Positions 1 to 9,391 of a stretch of 64,000 nt of DNA are shown here, one piece after another. The stretch is from the NCBI GenBank assembly GCA_947167155.1, contig CAMVHB010000004.1, positions 1-64,000 on the forward strand, given 5' to 3'. Numbering within the stretch: position 1 is the first letter of the stretch; each line of letters opens with the position of its first letter. The notes beneath the pieces were generated by a model that saw only the letters and a list, made by a program, of their open reading frames with translations, ran no database searches and was not told the origin of the DNA. The stretch comes from an uncultured Lachnospiraceae bacterium (GTDB lineage Bacteria; Bacillota; Clostridia; Lachnospirales; Lachnospiraceae). Both the position numbers and the translations under genes were made by a program.

Positions 1-418
1 TCGTCTTTATGAGCTCAAAGCAAAGCCCGTAGCTTTGTATCGTTCCGCCGTAGGGGTCCATTATCTCGAGCTGATCCCCCACATAGTCCGAAAGCACCCT
101 TACATTCTCGCCCCTCGCACTCTCAAAGGCAGTAAGTATATCAGCCCGCTCCCGGGCCTCCATCGTAAAGATAATGGTCCGGTCCGTGATCTCGTAATTC
201 CTGAGTGCCCTCGCCTTTATGCCCGTTGTCTCAATACCGTTTCCGATCATCACGGCGTCGGCCTTCTGATTCAACGGCTCTTCAAAGGCGACATGGATGC
301 CTCTCGAAAAGACCTCCACATCCTTTTTGTCATAGATCATGGAAAATAATGCCGCAGCCATTGGCGCCCGCGACAGACCGTCAGAATCCGCAAATATTAT
401 CCTCGTTACTCTGTTCAT
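1..418 (-). CDS. Low-molecular-weight protein tyrosine phosphatase family protein (partial, runs off window start); active-site Cys apparently absent
   Basis: Manual reverse translation from ATG at 418: MNRVTRIIFADSDGLSRAPMAAALF...MDPYGGTIQSYGLCFELIKT; fold-level match to LMW-PTP, adjacent to Sua5 as in ywlC-ywlE loci. Confidence 0.75.
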   Translation of the reverse strand, partial: MNRVTRIIFADSDGLSRAPMAAALFSMIYDKKDVEVFSRGIHVAFEEPLNQKADAVMIGNGIETTGIKARALRNYEITDRTIIFTMEARERADILTAFESARGENVRVLSDYVGDQLEIMDPYGGTIQSYGLCFELIKT

Positions 419-427
419 GAAATAATG

Positions 428-1519
428 CTAAATCTCCAGAATATCGTGTCCTGCCGCCTTAAGGAGCCTGTTCATGATGGCTCCTCCAAGATGCGGGGTA
501 TCAAAGCTCTCGGAAAAGATCCGCTCCATCATATCTTCATCACACTGACGGAGCACTGAGAAAAGATTTGAAGCTATCTCATCATCATCCGAAAAACGTC
601 CGATGTCGTAAACCTTCACATCTTCAAGCCCCTCATAAAGGTGCGCATTCTCATCCGCGCAGATAATGGCAGTCTTTAAGCCTTTCGCCGCAGCAGTGAG
701 CGCCTCGTTTATCATCCTGTTGGGAAGGGACACAGTGGAATCGCTCTTTTTCTCAACTATCGTTAGATGCGCCTTCGGAGCATAATGCCTGTATCGCATT
801 CCCGGAGCCTTCGGCGGCGCGCTGCTCTCAACGCCGGCCACTGCGGGGTCGAGTTCCACCTCCCCGAGCACTTTTGAAAGCTCACCTCTCGTGATATAGC
901 CCGGGCGCAGCACCATCGGTACATCACCGGTGAGATCGATTATCGTGGACTCAAGGCCTATGTCAACGGAGCCCGAGTCGATTATCATATCCACCCTGCC
1001 GTCAAGGTCTTCTATCACGTGCCCGCCCGTAGTCGGAGAAGGTCTGCCACTCAGGTTTGCGGAGGGGGCGGCTATCATCCTGCCGGATCCTCTGATGAGT
1101 GCGTTTGCAATGGGGTGGGATGGGAAGCGCACAGCCACGGTCGAAAGCCCGCCTGTGGTCTCCCTTGGTATCAATGGTCCACCCTCACGCTGATTCACTA
1201 TCATCGTAAGGGGACCGGGCCAGAAGGCGTCAGAGAGAGCCTTCATTTCCGGGCTTATTTTCCCTGTGATCTCTGCAAGCTGGCTTATGTACGCAATGTG
1301 TACAATAAGCGGGTTGTCGGAGGGACGTCCCTTCGCTTCATATATTTTCTTTGCAGCCGCTTTATTCACAGCATCTGCACCGAGACCATAGACAGTCTCG
1401 GTCGGAAAGGCGACAAGGCCGCCGCGCCTTATTATTTCTCCTGCTTCTTCGATGACAGAGGCGCCCTCTTCGGTTTGAAGGGCCTCGTCTCCCAAAAGCT
1501 TTACTATCCTCGTTTTCAT
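428..1519 (-). CDS. L-threonylcarbamoyladenylate synthase (Sua5/YwlC/YrdC family)
   Basis: GGLVAFPTETVYGLGADA, KGRPSDNPLIVHI, APSANLSGRPSPT motifs; start placed at MKTRIVK (1519), with ATGA overlap to the upstream gene, rather than the longer ORF start. Confidence 0.93.
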   Translation of the reverse strand: MKTRIVKLLGDEALQTEEGASVIEEAGEIIRRGGLVAFPTETVYGLGADAVNKAAAKKIYEAKGRPSDNPLIVHIAYISQLAEITGKISPEMKALSDAFWPGPLTMIVNQREGGPLIPRETTGGLSTVAVRFPSHPIANALIRGSGRMIAAPSANLSGRPSPTTGGHVIEDLDGRVDMIIDSGSVDIGLESTIIDLTGDVPMVLRPGYITRGELSKVLGEVELDPAVAGVESSAPPKAPGMRYRHYAPKAHLTIVEKKSDSTVSLPNRMINEALTAAAKGLKTAIICADENAHLYEGLEDVKVYDIGRFSDDDEIASNLFSVLRQCDEDMMERIFSESFDTPHLGGAIMNRLLKAAGHDILEI

Positions 1520-3675
1520 CGCATATAGGTAATGATGATATCCCAGACCGACAGCTTGTCCTGACCGTTCTTCCAGAAAGCTCCGCCGGCAAGGCGGTTT
1601 TCCTGCATGAGCTGGAGCTTCAGGATCAGTGACTGCTCGTCCTCGAGCCAGCAGCGGTAGATGAGATTGTCCTTTTTGTATTCGCCGACATTCTGGCCGA
1701 GGCTCTCGTCCCAGATAGGAACGACCTTGTTCTCCTCTATCCACGCGTCGGTATTGTCCATTGAAAGCACGTTTGATGTCACGGCCTCGCCATTGTTGTT
1801 GATCTGCCAGACTCTTGTATAGAAAGGCATTCCGAGGATGATCCTATCGGCCGGAACGTCTTTTTTCGTATCCTCAATTCCCTTTTTCACGAAGGGAAGA
1901 GAGGCAACGCTCCCCGGATCCTTGCTCCCGCCCCAGTGCTCGTCGTAGCCCATTATCACTACATAGTCGGCGTAGTCGGCCTGATTCGCCCTGTCGTAGA
2001 AGGCGTTTGAAGGTGAAGGAACATAATTATCAACCGAAAGCACTATCTCATTTGCCTCGCACTTCAGGGAAAGCTCCCTGATGAACTGGCGGTAACCGTC
2101 GGCGGCCTTTGCCGGCAGCCCTTCAAAATCGACATTGATGCCGTCAAGGTCGTTGCTTATGGCCGCAGCGATGAGGTTGTTTACGAGAGTGTCGCGGGAG
2201 GAAACAGTGTTTAAAAGAAGTGCGCCGTCCGTCTTTATGTCGATATTGTTCACAGTCGCCCAGACCTTTACGCCCGCGTTGTGGCAGGCCTTCACATAGG
2301 CGGTGGAGACGTAGCTCTCAAGGTTCCCGTCGTTGTCTTTTACCACGTACCAGGTGGGAGCCATGACATTCACGCCCTTTGCCCTTTCGAGGATATTTGA
2401 GATGCTGCTGTTCTGGACCTGGGTATTGACCTGATGCCATAAGAGACATATCTTTTTGTCAGAGGTAATGTGGTTGTAAACCGGCTCCGGCAGACGCTTT
2501 GCATTTACCGACTCTGCCACTTCGGAAAGACACTTGTTCTCAACATAACCAAGGACGCCCTTGTCCGTTAAGACTTTCGACCACTTTCCAAAGTTTTCGA
2601 GAACCTTCACGCCCTCACCCTTTTCAGCATCCTCAAGGATGAGGCTTTTCACGCCGCCGTTCTTCCTGACTGCAGTATCGCGCGTAAGGGAAGCATTCTG
2701 CACCTTCGTTCCGGCAGTCATTATTGCTATACGGTTCGGAGAAGGATAAGTCACATAGTCGATATCAGTAAAAAGCCTGATGAAATCAAGCGAGAGGAAC
2801 ACATCATAGCCGTCCTTCACAAGAACAGTCTTTCCGAGGTCCTTTGAGCTCTTTCCAACAGTATAGGACGAAGAATCAAGATTTGCGGTAATCAGCTCCC
2901 TGTCCGTGGCATAGCGCAGTATGCCATTGTTCTCGTCATAGGTGTAACCGCGGTCAAAGTTGGTCTTCAGGAAATTCAATTCAAGATAGGCGTTTTTGTT
3001 CCCGTCGATCCTGCCTTCAACGACAGCGCCCTTTTTCTCTGGATCATATTCCCCGTCCACGATCACCGCAGCATCCTTCTCATCCGAAAGGACAAAGAAT
3101 TTCGAAAGATCCATGTGTTCCTTTGTGGGAGAATAACGCCAGTAAAGAACGCCTATCGTAAGCGCTATCACACCTGCAAGAACGAGAATGATAAGGATAA
3201 GACCTCTTTTGTGCGCATTAAAGAAGGCGGGAAAGCCCTTTTCACCTTTGCTCCCGCTGCCCCTTTTCGAGGTCTTGCGCGGAGGGACGCTGCCGCCTCC
3301 GCCGGATGTGTCCGGGCTTCTGTCAAAGGTCTTTTCCTCGCCGCTTTCTTTGGCGATCTTGCTTGATCTTATGCTCATGTACTCAGGCTCACCGGGCGTA
3401 TTCTGCGCCGCCTTCATCACAGTCCCCTGCGGTTCCTGCACGGGCTGCATCACGGCTCCCTGCGGTTCCTGCACAGGCTGCATCACGGCTCCCTGCACAT
3501 CGGTCAAAGATTCCTGTGCCTCTTCAAAGATGCGCTTCACCTCAGCCACAGGCTCCTGCATTTTTGTTCTCCCGTCCGGTCCACCCTGTCCGGCAGAGCT
3601 TTGCGTACCACTCGTATCGCCCATCAGTTCTGCCAGTATCTTTTGTTCTGTCTCGTCAAATCCGCCTTTATCCAT
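1516..3675 (-). CDS. Membrane-anchored glycoside hydrolase family 18-type protein with SH3-like region and cytoplasmic low-complexity N-terminus
   Basis: Single TM (LILIILVLAGVIALTIGVLYW), SH3-like segment, GH18-like DGINVDFEGLP and YADYVVIMGYDEHWGG. Confidence 0.85.
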   Translation of the reverse strand: MDKGGFDETEQKILAELMGDTSGTQSSAGQGGPDGRTKMQEPVAEVKRIFEEAQESLTDVQGAVMQPVQEPQGAVMQPVQEPQGTVMKAAQNTPGEPEYMSIRSSKIAKESGEEKTFDRSPDTSGGGGSVPPRKTSKRGSGSKGEKGFPAFFNAHKRGLILIILVLAGVIALTIGVLYWRYSPTKEHMDLSKFFVLSDEKDAAVIVDGEYDPEKKGAVVEGRIDGNKNAYLELNFLKTNFDRGYTYDENNGILRYATDRELITANLDSSSYTVGKSSKDLGKTVLVKDGYDVFLSLDFIRLFTDIDYVTYPSPNRIAIMTAGTKVQNASLTRDTAVRKNGGVKSLILEDAEKGEGVKVLENFGKWSKVLTDKGVLGYVENKCLSEVAESVNAKRLPEPVYNHITSDKKICLLWHQVNTQVQNSSISNILERAKGVNVMAPTWYVVKDNDGNLESYVSTAYVKACHNAGVKVWATVNNIDIKTDGALLLNTVSSRDTLVNNLIAAAISNDLDGINVDFEGLPAKAADGYRQFIRELSLKCEANEIVLSVDNYVPSPSNAFYDRANQADYADYVVIMGYDEHWGGSKDPGSVASLPFVKKGIEDTKKDVPADRIILGMPFYTRVWQINNNGEAVTSNVLSMDNTDAWIEENKVVPIWDESLGQNVGEYKKDNLIYRCWLEDEQSLILKLQLMQENRLAGGAFWKNGQDKLSVWDIIITYMR
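3408..3495 (-). repeat. Tandem 33-bp in-frame repeat encoding QGAVMQPVQEP
   Basis: Direct reading: ctgcggttcctgcac(g/a)ggctgcatcacggctccctgcgg repeated; protein VQGAVMQPVQEPQGAVMQPVQEPQGTVM. Confidence 0.85.
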
Positions 3676-3711
3676 TTATTATCTCTTTCTCTTTTGATAT
3701 TGAAGCTGCCT

Positions 3712-4854
3712 TTAAAGATCAGCCAGCGTCTGAAGCGCATTCTCCTTCAGCACAATATTGTCGTGCTCATCCATGAAGGAAGTAGTCTCATGACTTAAGA
3801 TCTCACGCGTCCCGAATTCCGTAAGCATGTTCACTGCTTTGTTGTATACGACCGGATCCTCATTTGCCATTGTAACTATCAGATGATATCGGTTGTCCGC
3901 GTCCTTGTAGAGATAGTTCACTCCCTTGTAGAAGGGCGCTACGAATCGTGCCGCAACCATGACATCATCTATAGAGTCAAAACGGAACATCCTTGCATAA
4001 TTTCCGCTGCTCCCTCCGCGCCTCACTGCGTTCAGTGCACCTGAAAGCGCAGCTGCAAAAGCCTGTGGCGTCATGGCGGTCAGATTCTGCTTTGAAACGG
4101 GTGCAGCCTTATCGCTCTTCTTTGAGACGGACTTCTCTGAACTGTCTGATGCGTCCGTCTTCTCTGCATCCGAACCTTCTTCCGTCCCGGAAGTAAGAGC
4201 CTCTTCCTCTCCGGTACTTTTTGCCGGAACCGGCGCACCGGGAAGTATCTCTTCCGATTCCACTGCGGGAGGAAGGACTGCTCCGTTCTCGAGCTCACCT
4301 TTAAGAAGCGGAGAAACAGGGGCTGAAGAAGGATCACTCAGGCTGCGTTCCTTGCCGGCAGCCTTTATTGCGCCCTGAGCAAGAGCATCCACCGCTGCTT
4401 CCGCCGCCGCAAGCGCAGCCGCATTCTCCTGGTACTGACGAAGAACGTCATGCGCGCTTTCTATCTTGTCGGAAACTGACGGGAAACGGGGCATGCCCTG
4501 ATAGGGCGAAAAGAGGGAAGAGGGATCCTCATATTCGTCATCATCCTCCCAGTCAAAGCCGCCATTTCCTTCCGTAAACTCAGAAAACCTTGAGTCAAAT
4601 TCATCAGGATATGCAACCTTTGATACGATAAGAAGTATTGAATCCGCTGAAAGCGGCACCGCCTCTATCATCAGAGGGATGTTTTCAGCGTCAAAATTGA
4701 ATTTATAAAAAGCCCAGCGCATAAGCTCCCTGAAGAGCTCCTTTGCCTTGTCGCTGCCGTAAGCAAGCTCCGAAAGCTTGAGGTTTCGAGCTTCAAGATC
4801 TTCTTTCGTAAGGAAGCAGCGTATCTGGTTTTCGTTTATTTTTTCAATCCGCAT
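3712..4854 (-). CDS. mecA: Adaptor protein MecA family, with long Ala/Glu/Ser-rich central linker
   Basis: N-term MRIEKINENQIRCFLTKEDLEARNLKLSELAYGSDKAKELFRELM and C-term FRFDSIDDVMVAARFV...LYKDADNRYHLIV typical of MecA. Confidence 0.88.
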   Translation of the reverse strand: MRIEKINENQIRCFLTKEDLEARNLKLSELAYGSDKAKELFRELMRWAFYKFNFDAENIPLMIEAVPLSADSILLIVSKVAYPDEFDSRFSEFTEGNGGFDWEDDDEYEDPSSLFSPYQGMPRFPSVSDKIESAHDVLRQYQENAAALAAAEAAVDALAQGAIKAAGKERSLSDPSSAPVSPLLKGELENGAVLPPAVESEEILPGAPVPAKSTGEEEALTSGTEEGSDAEKTDASDSSEKSVSKKSDKAAPVSKQNLTAMTPQAFAAALSGALNAVRRGGSSGNYARMFRFDSIDDVMVAARFVAPFYKGVNYLYKDADNRYHLIVTMANEDPVVYNKAVNMLTEFGTREILSHETTSFMDEHDNIVLKENALQTLADL

Positions 4855-5011
4855 AGCGCCAACTCCTTTCTTCTCTTATAGTTATTCAGAGTATATTATA
4901 GCATTATGTATGCCGGGAAAAAAGAAGAAATCGTCTGACGGCGGATTTATAAAATATTTATAAATAAAATTGGGTAATTATAAAACCTTTATTAAATAAA
5001 CCAAATATGCA

Positions 5012-5041
5012 TTGACAGGCGGTTTCATGAAGTGATATAAA
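5012..5041 (+). promoter_or_regulatory. Candidate sigma-A promoter TTGACA-N18-TATAAA upstream of kinase
   Basis: TTGACA 5012-5017, TATAAA 5036-5041. Confidence 0.6.
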
Positions 5042-5098
5042 CAGCGCCATAAAGAGACAGACCTTCCGGATGAAACAAAAACGGAAGGAGAAAAAATC

Positions 5099-6391
5099 AT
5101 TTTACTGCAATTCTTTTCTGACACCTATGAGTACGTTGATACACTGAAGGACAGTGAGAAAACAAAGGTCTATCGTGTCAGGCACAAAACCCTCGGTGCT
5201 GTCAGGGTTATGAAAATAGCTGTGGCGGCTGATGAGACGAGGGGGCAGATCTCAAACGAGGCAAGGATACTGTCAGAGCTTGGCGGCCAGGGAATACCGG
5301 CATTGTATGATGCAGCAGAAGACGGCAATTCCGTCTGTCTCATAGAAGAGTATATCCCCGGCGTATCGCTCGAAAGCTTCATCTCGGAGCACAACCTTTC
5401 GGGGCAGGAGGTCTTTTCCATAATAGAAAAGACTGCGGACATCCTGAGCATTATGCATACAGCCCCCGGCGGACCAATATTGTATCTTGACCTGAAACCG
5501 GAACACCTCATCATGAAAGGCGAAAGGTTATGCCTCATCGACTACGGCTCAGCCCGTAGAATGCCAAAATCCGGCAACAATCCAGATTTCGTTATTTACG
5601 GGACCTACGGCTACACAGCTCCGGAATGCCTGAGCAAAAACAGGGCAGGCATAGAGAGTGACATTTACAGTCTTGCGATGGTTGCAAGGGAGCTGTACCG
5701 GCACTCCAAAAGCCCGATGCCGCCGAAGATAGCGGCTCTGCTTGAAAGGGCATCGAACCCCGATCCCGGGAAACGCCCGGAATCGGCGGAGCAGTTCAAA
5801 AAAATGTGGCAGGATGGTCACGGCAGAAGAAAAAACGGAGGTCTTCTCTTTGAAAATGCAGCAGTCATAGGGGCTGCACACACATCCGGCGCAACTCACA
5901 TCGCTATCGCCCTGACCGTGTACTTAAACCACACCGGGCAAAGGGCTTATTACGAAAACAGATCAAAGACCCCTGTGACAAGGTATCTGACCCAAAACCT
6001 GAAAGCACTGTCCCAAGAGGGCAACAGTCTCTTAAAACACGCAGACTTTACGGCGATCATGGACAGAGGTCCTGCCGCAGAGCAGATAAAGAGCCCTCCG
6101 GGAATAAGGATAACAGACTGCGGGACTGATCAAAGCGCAGCCTTCGACTCGGATGTCATCATCTATGTCCTTGGCTCCTGTCCATGGCGGGAGATCGAGC
6201 TCCCAAACGACTCGTTCCTCGGAAGCAGGACTGCTGTCATCTTAAACCCCCGGAAAAGAGCACTCGGGATAGCTGTCTCAAAGGCAATAGGTCAGAAGGT
6301 TTGGGGCTTTCCCCCTTATGATGATCCGTTTGTAATGACGGAAGAAAAGGAAAGGTTTTTTAAAGAGCTTCAAAGGGAACTTCTTTCATGA
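5099..6391 (+). CDS. Ser/Thr protein kinase-like protein with C-terminal degenerate MinD/ParA-like domain; probable non-AUG start
   Basis: ORF track starts at 5210, but the kinase N-lobe (YEYVDTLKDSEKTKVYRVRHKTLGAVRVMKIA) continues upstream; SD GGAAGGAG 5083-5090 precedes ATT at 5099; catalytic loop LDLKPEHLI, LIDYGSAR. Confidence 0.8.
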   Translation: MLLQFFSDTYEYVDTLKDSEKTKVYRVRHKTLGAVRVMKIAVAADETRGQISNEARILSELGGQGIPALYDAAEDGNSVCLIEEYIPGVSLESFISEHNLSGQEVFSIIEKTADILSIMHTAPGGPILYLDLKPEHLIMKGERLCLIDYGSARRMPKSGNNPDFVIYGTYGYTAPECLSKNRAGIESDIYSLAMVARELYRHSKSPMPPKIAALLERASNPDPGKRPESAEQFKKMWQDGHGRRKNGGLLFENAAVIGAAHTSGATHIAIALTVYLNHTGQRAYYENRSKTPVTRYLTQNLKALSQEGNSLLKHADFTAIMDRGPAAEQIKSPPGIRITDCGTDQSAAFDSDVIIYVLGSCPWREIELPNDSFLGSRTAVILNPRKRALGIAVSKAIGQKVWGFPPYDDPFVMTEEKERFFKELQRELLS

Positions 6392-7056
6392 TGTTTTGCA
6401 GAAGAAAAAAGGAGAAGGAGAGAAGCTACAAAAGACGGCCTTCGGATATCTATGCCGTGGCCTCGGCGGGACGCGGTCTCGGTGCGACACACCTTGCCGT
6501 GTCGATCCAGAGCTTCCTGTCCTCAGTGAAGATGCTGCGATCGGCTCTGGTTGAATTGTCCGGACACGGAGCTATCAAAGGACTTCTCTCAATGGCAGGT
6601 GACGAAGGGCAAAACGCCATAATTTCCGGACCTGTATGCGGCTTTTCATATCTTGGAGCGGACTATTTTCCCGACGCGAAGAAAAGCGACCTTAGCTTTA
6701 TCAAAGCGCTTGATTATGAGGCTATTATCCTGGATCTCGGGCTTATCACCGGGAACACAGCCCTCGAAACAGCGCGGGATATTGCAGGGAAACGGCTCTT
6801 CATCACCGGGAGCGTGAGTCCGTGGAGATATCAGGAATTTCGTGAGCTGATGCGCATCATCATAAACGAAAGACCGTGGCTGCTGGAGAGCGGGATCTCT
6901 TCCTTTTGCGCGGCTTCACCTGACATTGACCGCTTCAGGAAGGAATTTTCGATCAGGCTCCGAAGGATTCCTTATATCAGGGATCCGTTCTGTATCTCAA
7001 ATGAAGACATAGAAGGCATTTCCGCTTTTTTGGGGGAAAACAAAAGTCCCGTTTGA
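6388..7056 (+). CDS. MinD/CpaE-like P-loop ATPase homologue with degenerate Walker A
   Basis: YAVASAGRGLGATHLAVSIQSFL...ALVELSG...AIILDLGLITGNTALETARDIAGKRLFIT; overlaps kinase stop (ATGATG). Confidence 0.6.
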   Translation: MMFCRRKKEKERSYKRRPSDIYAVASAGRGLGATHLAVSIQSFLSSVKMLRSALVELSGHGAIKGLLSMAGDEGQNAIISGPVCGFSYLGADYFPDAKKSDLSFIKALDYEAIILDLGLITGNTALETARDIAGKRLFITGSVSPWRYQEFRELMRIIINERPWLLESGISSFCAASPDIDRFRKEFSIRLRRIPYIRDPFCISNEDIEGISAFLGENKSPV

Positions 7057-7237
7057 ATAAAGGAGGGTTTGTTTATAGAGTGATATTTTTCTTTCGCTCG
7101 TTTGGGTCCTAATATTATCACAACAAGGAAAAAGAGAATCCCTGCTGTCCTGACAAGAAGCAGAAACGCCTGAACGAGCGGAATAACAGTTCTTTGTCAA
7201 TCCGGAAACGAAATTTATCGGATGAAAGAAAAAATTG

Positions 7238-7275
7238 GGATGTAAAAAGCGGCGGCCGTTTTCAGGCTGCCGCTC
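7238..7275. terminator. Bidirectional Rho-independent terminator
   Basis: aaaaagcggcggccgttttcaggctgccgctcttcttttt. Confidence 0.75.
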
Positions 7276-7296
7276 TTCTTTTTCACATGCAAATGC

Positions 7297-7563
7297 TTAC
7301 GCTTCCGCTGTCTCGGCGGTCTTTCTGTGGGTTGCTATGTAATCATTGATCTCGTCGCAAAGGGCATCAGGGTCAACACCGTGTACCATAGCGGCTTCCT
7401 CGATAGTCTCCATCTGGGAGGCGGGGCAGCCGAAGCAATGCATCCCTATCCCCATGAGAATATAGCCGACTCCGCTGTCTATCTGAAGCAGCTCTCCGAT
7501 CAGCGTTTCCTTTGAAACAAATAACTCCTTGCCGCTCTCTGTCTTTTCAGCTGTCATATCCAT
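7297..7563 (-). CDS. DUF1858 domain (hybrid-cluster-associated redox disulfide) protein
   Basis: IGELLQIDSGVGYILMGIGMHCFGCPASQMETIEEAAMVHGVDPDALCDEIN. Confidence 0.88.
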   Translation of the reverse strand: MDMTAEKTESGKELFVSKETLIGELLQIDSGVGYILMGIGMHCFGCPASQMETIEEAAMVHGVDPDALCDEINDYIATHRKTAETAEA

Positions 7564-7724
7564 ATTTTTATTCCTTTCAAGAACTATTCACCAATACTTT
7601 GTAAGTATATACCCGTCGATGTTTTGTTTCAATATACTAACAAAAAGTAGTGTATTTAACGCTTTGCACCCCATTTTGTACTAGATTGTACGAAAAGATT
7701 CTTGTAAAAAAAAATTGCAAATAG

Positions 7725-7970
<246 letters not shown>

Positions 7971-7984
7971 ATCAAACAGTCATT

Positions 7985-8018
7985 AAAGACCCCGCCGGAG
8001 AACCGGCGGGGTCTTTTT
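7985..8018. terminator. Strong Rho-independent terminator between ferredoxin and dnaB
   Basis: AAAGACCCCGCCGG-AGAA-CCGGCGGGGTCTTTTT. Confidence 0.93.
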
Positions 8019-9390
8019 ATTCTTCCGAAGGCTTTGGTGCGCTGTTATCCACCTTCGTGTAGTTCTGGAATCTTGTATACTGCGGATGCCATGTGAGCTT
8101 CACGGTTCCGACGGGACCATTTCTTTGCTTGGCTATTATTATCTCTGAAACGCCCTTATCCGGCGAATCTTTATTATAATAATCATCCCTGTAGATGAAC
8201 ATCACGACATCCGCGTCCTGCTCGATAGCCCCGGAGTCACGTAGATCCGAAAGCATTGGACGCTTGTCCTCCCTTGCCTCTACACCGCGATTAAGCTGGG
8301 AGAGGGCTACTATAGGCACATCAAGCTCGCGGGCTATCGCTTTCAGGGATCTTGATATCTCGGATATTTCATTCTGGCGCGATTCTACATTCCTTCCAAC
8401 CGTCATCAGCTGGAGATAATCTATGATCACAAGCTTCAGATCCTTCTCTGCTTTGTATTTCCTGCATTTTGAGCGAAGCTCCGATACGGAGACAGCCGGA
8501 GTATTCTCTATGATGAGGGCGGAGCGGGATATGACCCCGGCGCCCTGCATTATTGCGTCCCAGTCAGAGTCTTTGAGATTGCCGTTTCTTAAATATTCAG
8601 ACTTGATCCCGGTCTCTGATGAAAGCATTCTGGTCACTAACTCTTCACGTGACATCTCGAGAGAAAAGATCACTACAGAACTGTTGTCGCGCAATGCAAC
8701 ATTCTCAGCTATATTGAGCGCCAGAGCCGTTTTTCCCATGGAAGGACGGGCAGCCAAAAGTATTAGATTTGATTTCTGAAGCCCGGCCGTCATGTAATCA
8801 AGGTCTATGAAGCCGGTGGGTACGCCTGTGACACTGCCGCTGATCTCGGAAGCCGCCTGGATCCTGTCAAGAACCTCGGTGACTATCTGCTGGATCGGCA
8901 CCTCGTCAGAGATGCCCCTCAGGCGGATCAGCTTTGTCAGCTCCTTCTCGGTCTCTTCTATGATCTCGTCAACCGAGAGCTCCTGTCTGTAGCAGTCGGT
9001 CTCAAGCTTCTGGTTCATTTTGATGATCGAGCGAAGGAGGGCCTTCGACTTCACTATCGTACAGTATTCCTTGATCCGGAGCGTGGTGGGAAGCTCTGCA
9101 ATAAGATTGTTGATGAAGCTGATATCGGCATAGGCCTCCGGGAGATTTTTTGTCATAAGGACAGACTGCATTGTGACGGGGTCTATCTCCATCCCCTTTC
9201 CATAAAGCTCCGCAGCCGCTTCAAAAAGAGCCCTGTCCTGCTCAAAGTAAAATTCCTCCTTTGAAAGCATTTCAAGGGCTGTCTCACAGGCGCTCCGCTC
9301 CACTATCATGGAAGCTACAACAGCGTCCTCCGCAACACGGTCACAGGGCATCTGCCTTGAGACCACATTTTCATTTACGATGTCAGCCAT
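8017..9390 (-). CDS. dnaB: Replicative DNA helicase DnaB
   Basis: LLAARPSMGKTALALNIA, SQLNRGVEAREDKRPMLSDLRDSGAIEQDADVV. Confidence 0.97.
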   Translation of the reverse strand: MADIVNENVVSRQMPCDRVAEDAVVASMIVERSACETALEMLSKEEFYFEQDRALFEAAAELYGKGMEIDPVTMQSVLMTKNLPEAYADISFINNLIAELPTTLRIKEYCTIVKSKALLRSIIKMNQKLETDCYRQELSVDEIIEETEKELTKLIRLRGISDEVPIQQIVTEVLDRIQAASEISGSVTGVPTGFIDLDYMTAGLQKSNLILLAARPSMGKTALALNIAENVALRDNSSVVIFSLEMSREELVTRMLSSETGIKSEYLRNGNLKDSDWDAIMQGAGVISRSALIIENTPAVSVSELRSKCRKYKAEKDLKLVIIDYLQLMTVGRNVESRQNEISEISRSLKAIARELDVPIVALSQLNRGVEAREDKRPMLSDLRDSGAIEQDADVVMFIYRDDYYNKDSPDKGVSEIIIAKQRNGPVGTVKLTWHPQYTRFQNYTKVDNSAPKPSEE

Positions 9391-9391
9391 A

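Noticed and set aside
1019-1528. 169-aa plus-strand ORF opposite sua5
   Set aside because: Antisense shadow ORF without recognisable protein features
3408-3495. Short direct repeats considered as CRISPR-like
   Set aside because: Repeats are contiguous, in frame and inside a CDS; no spacers and no cas genes in the window
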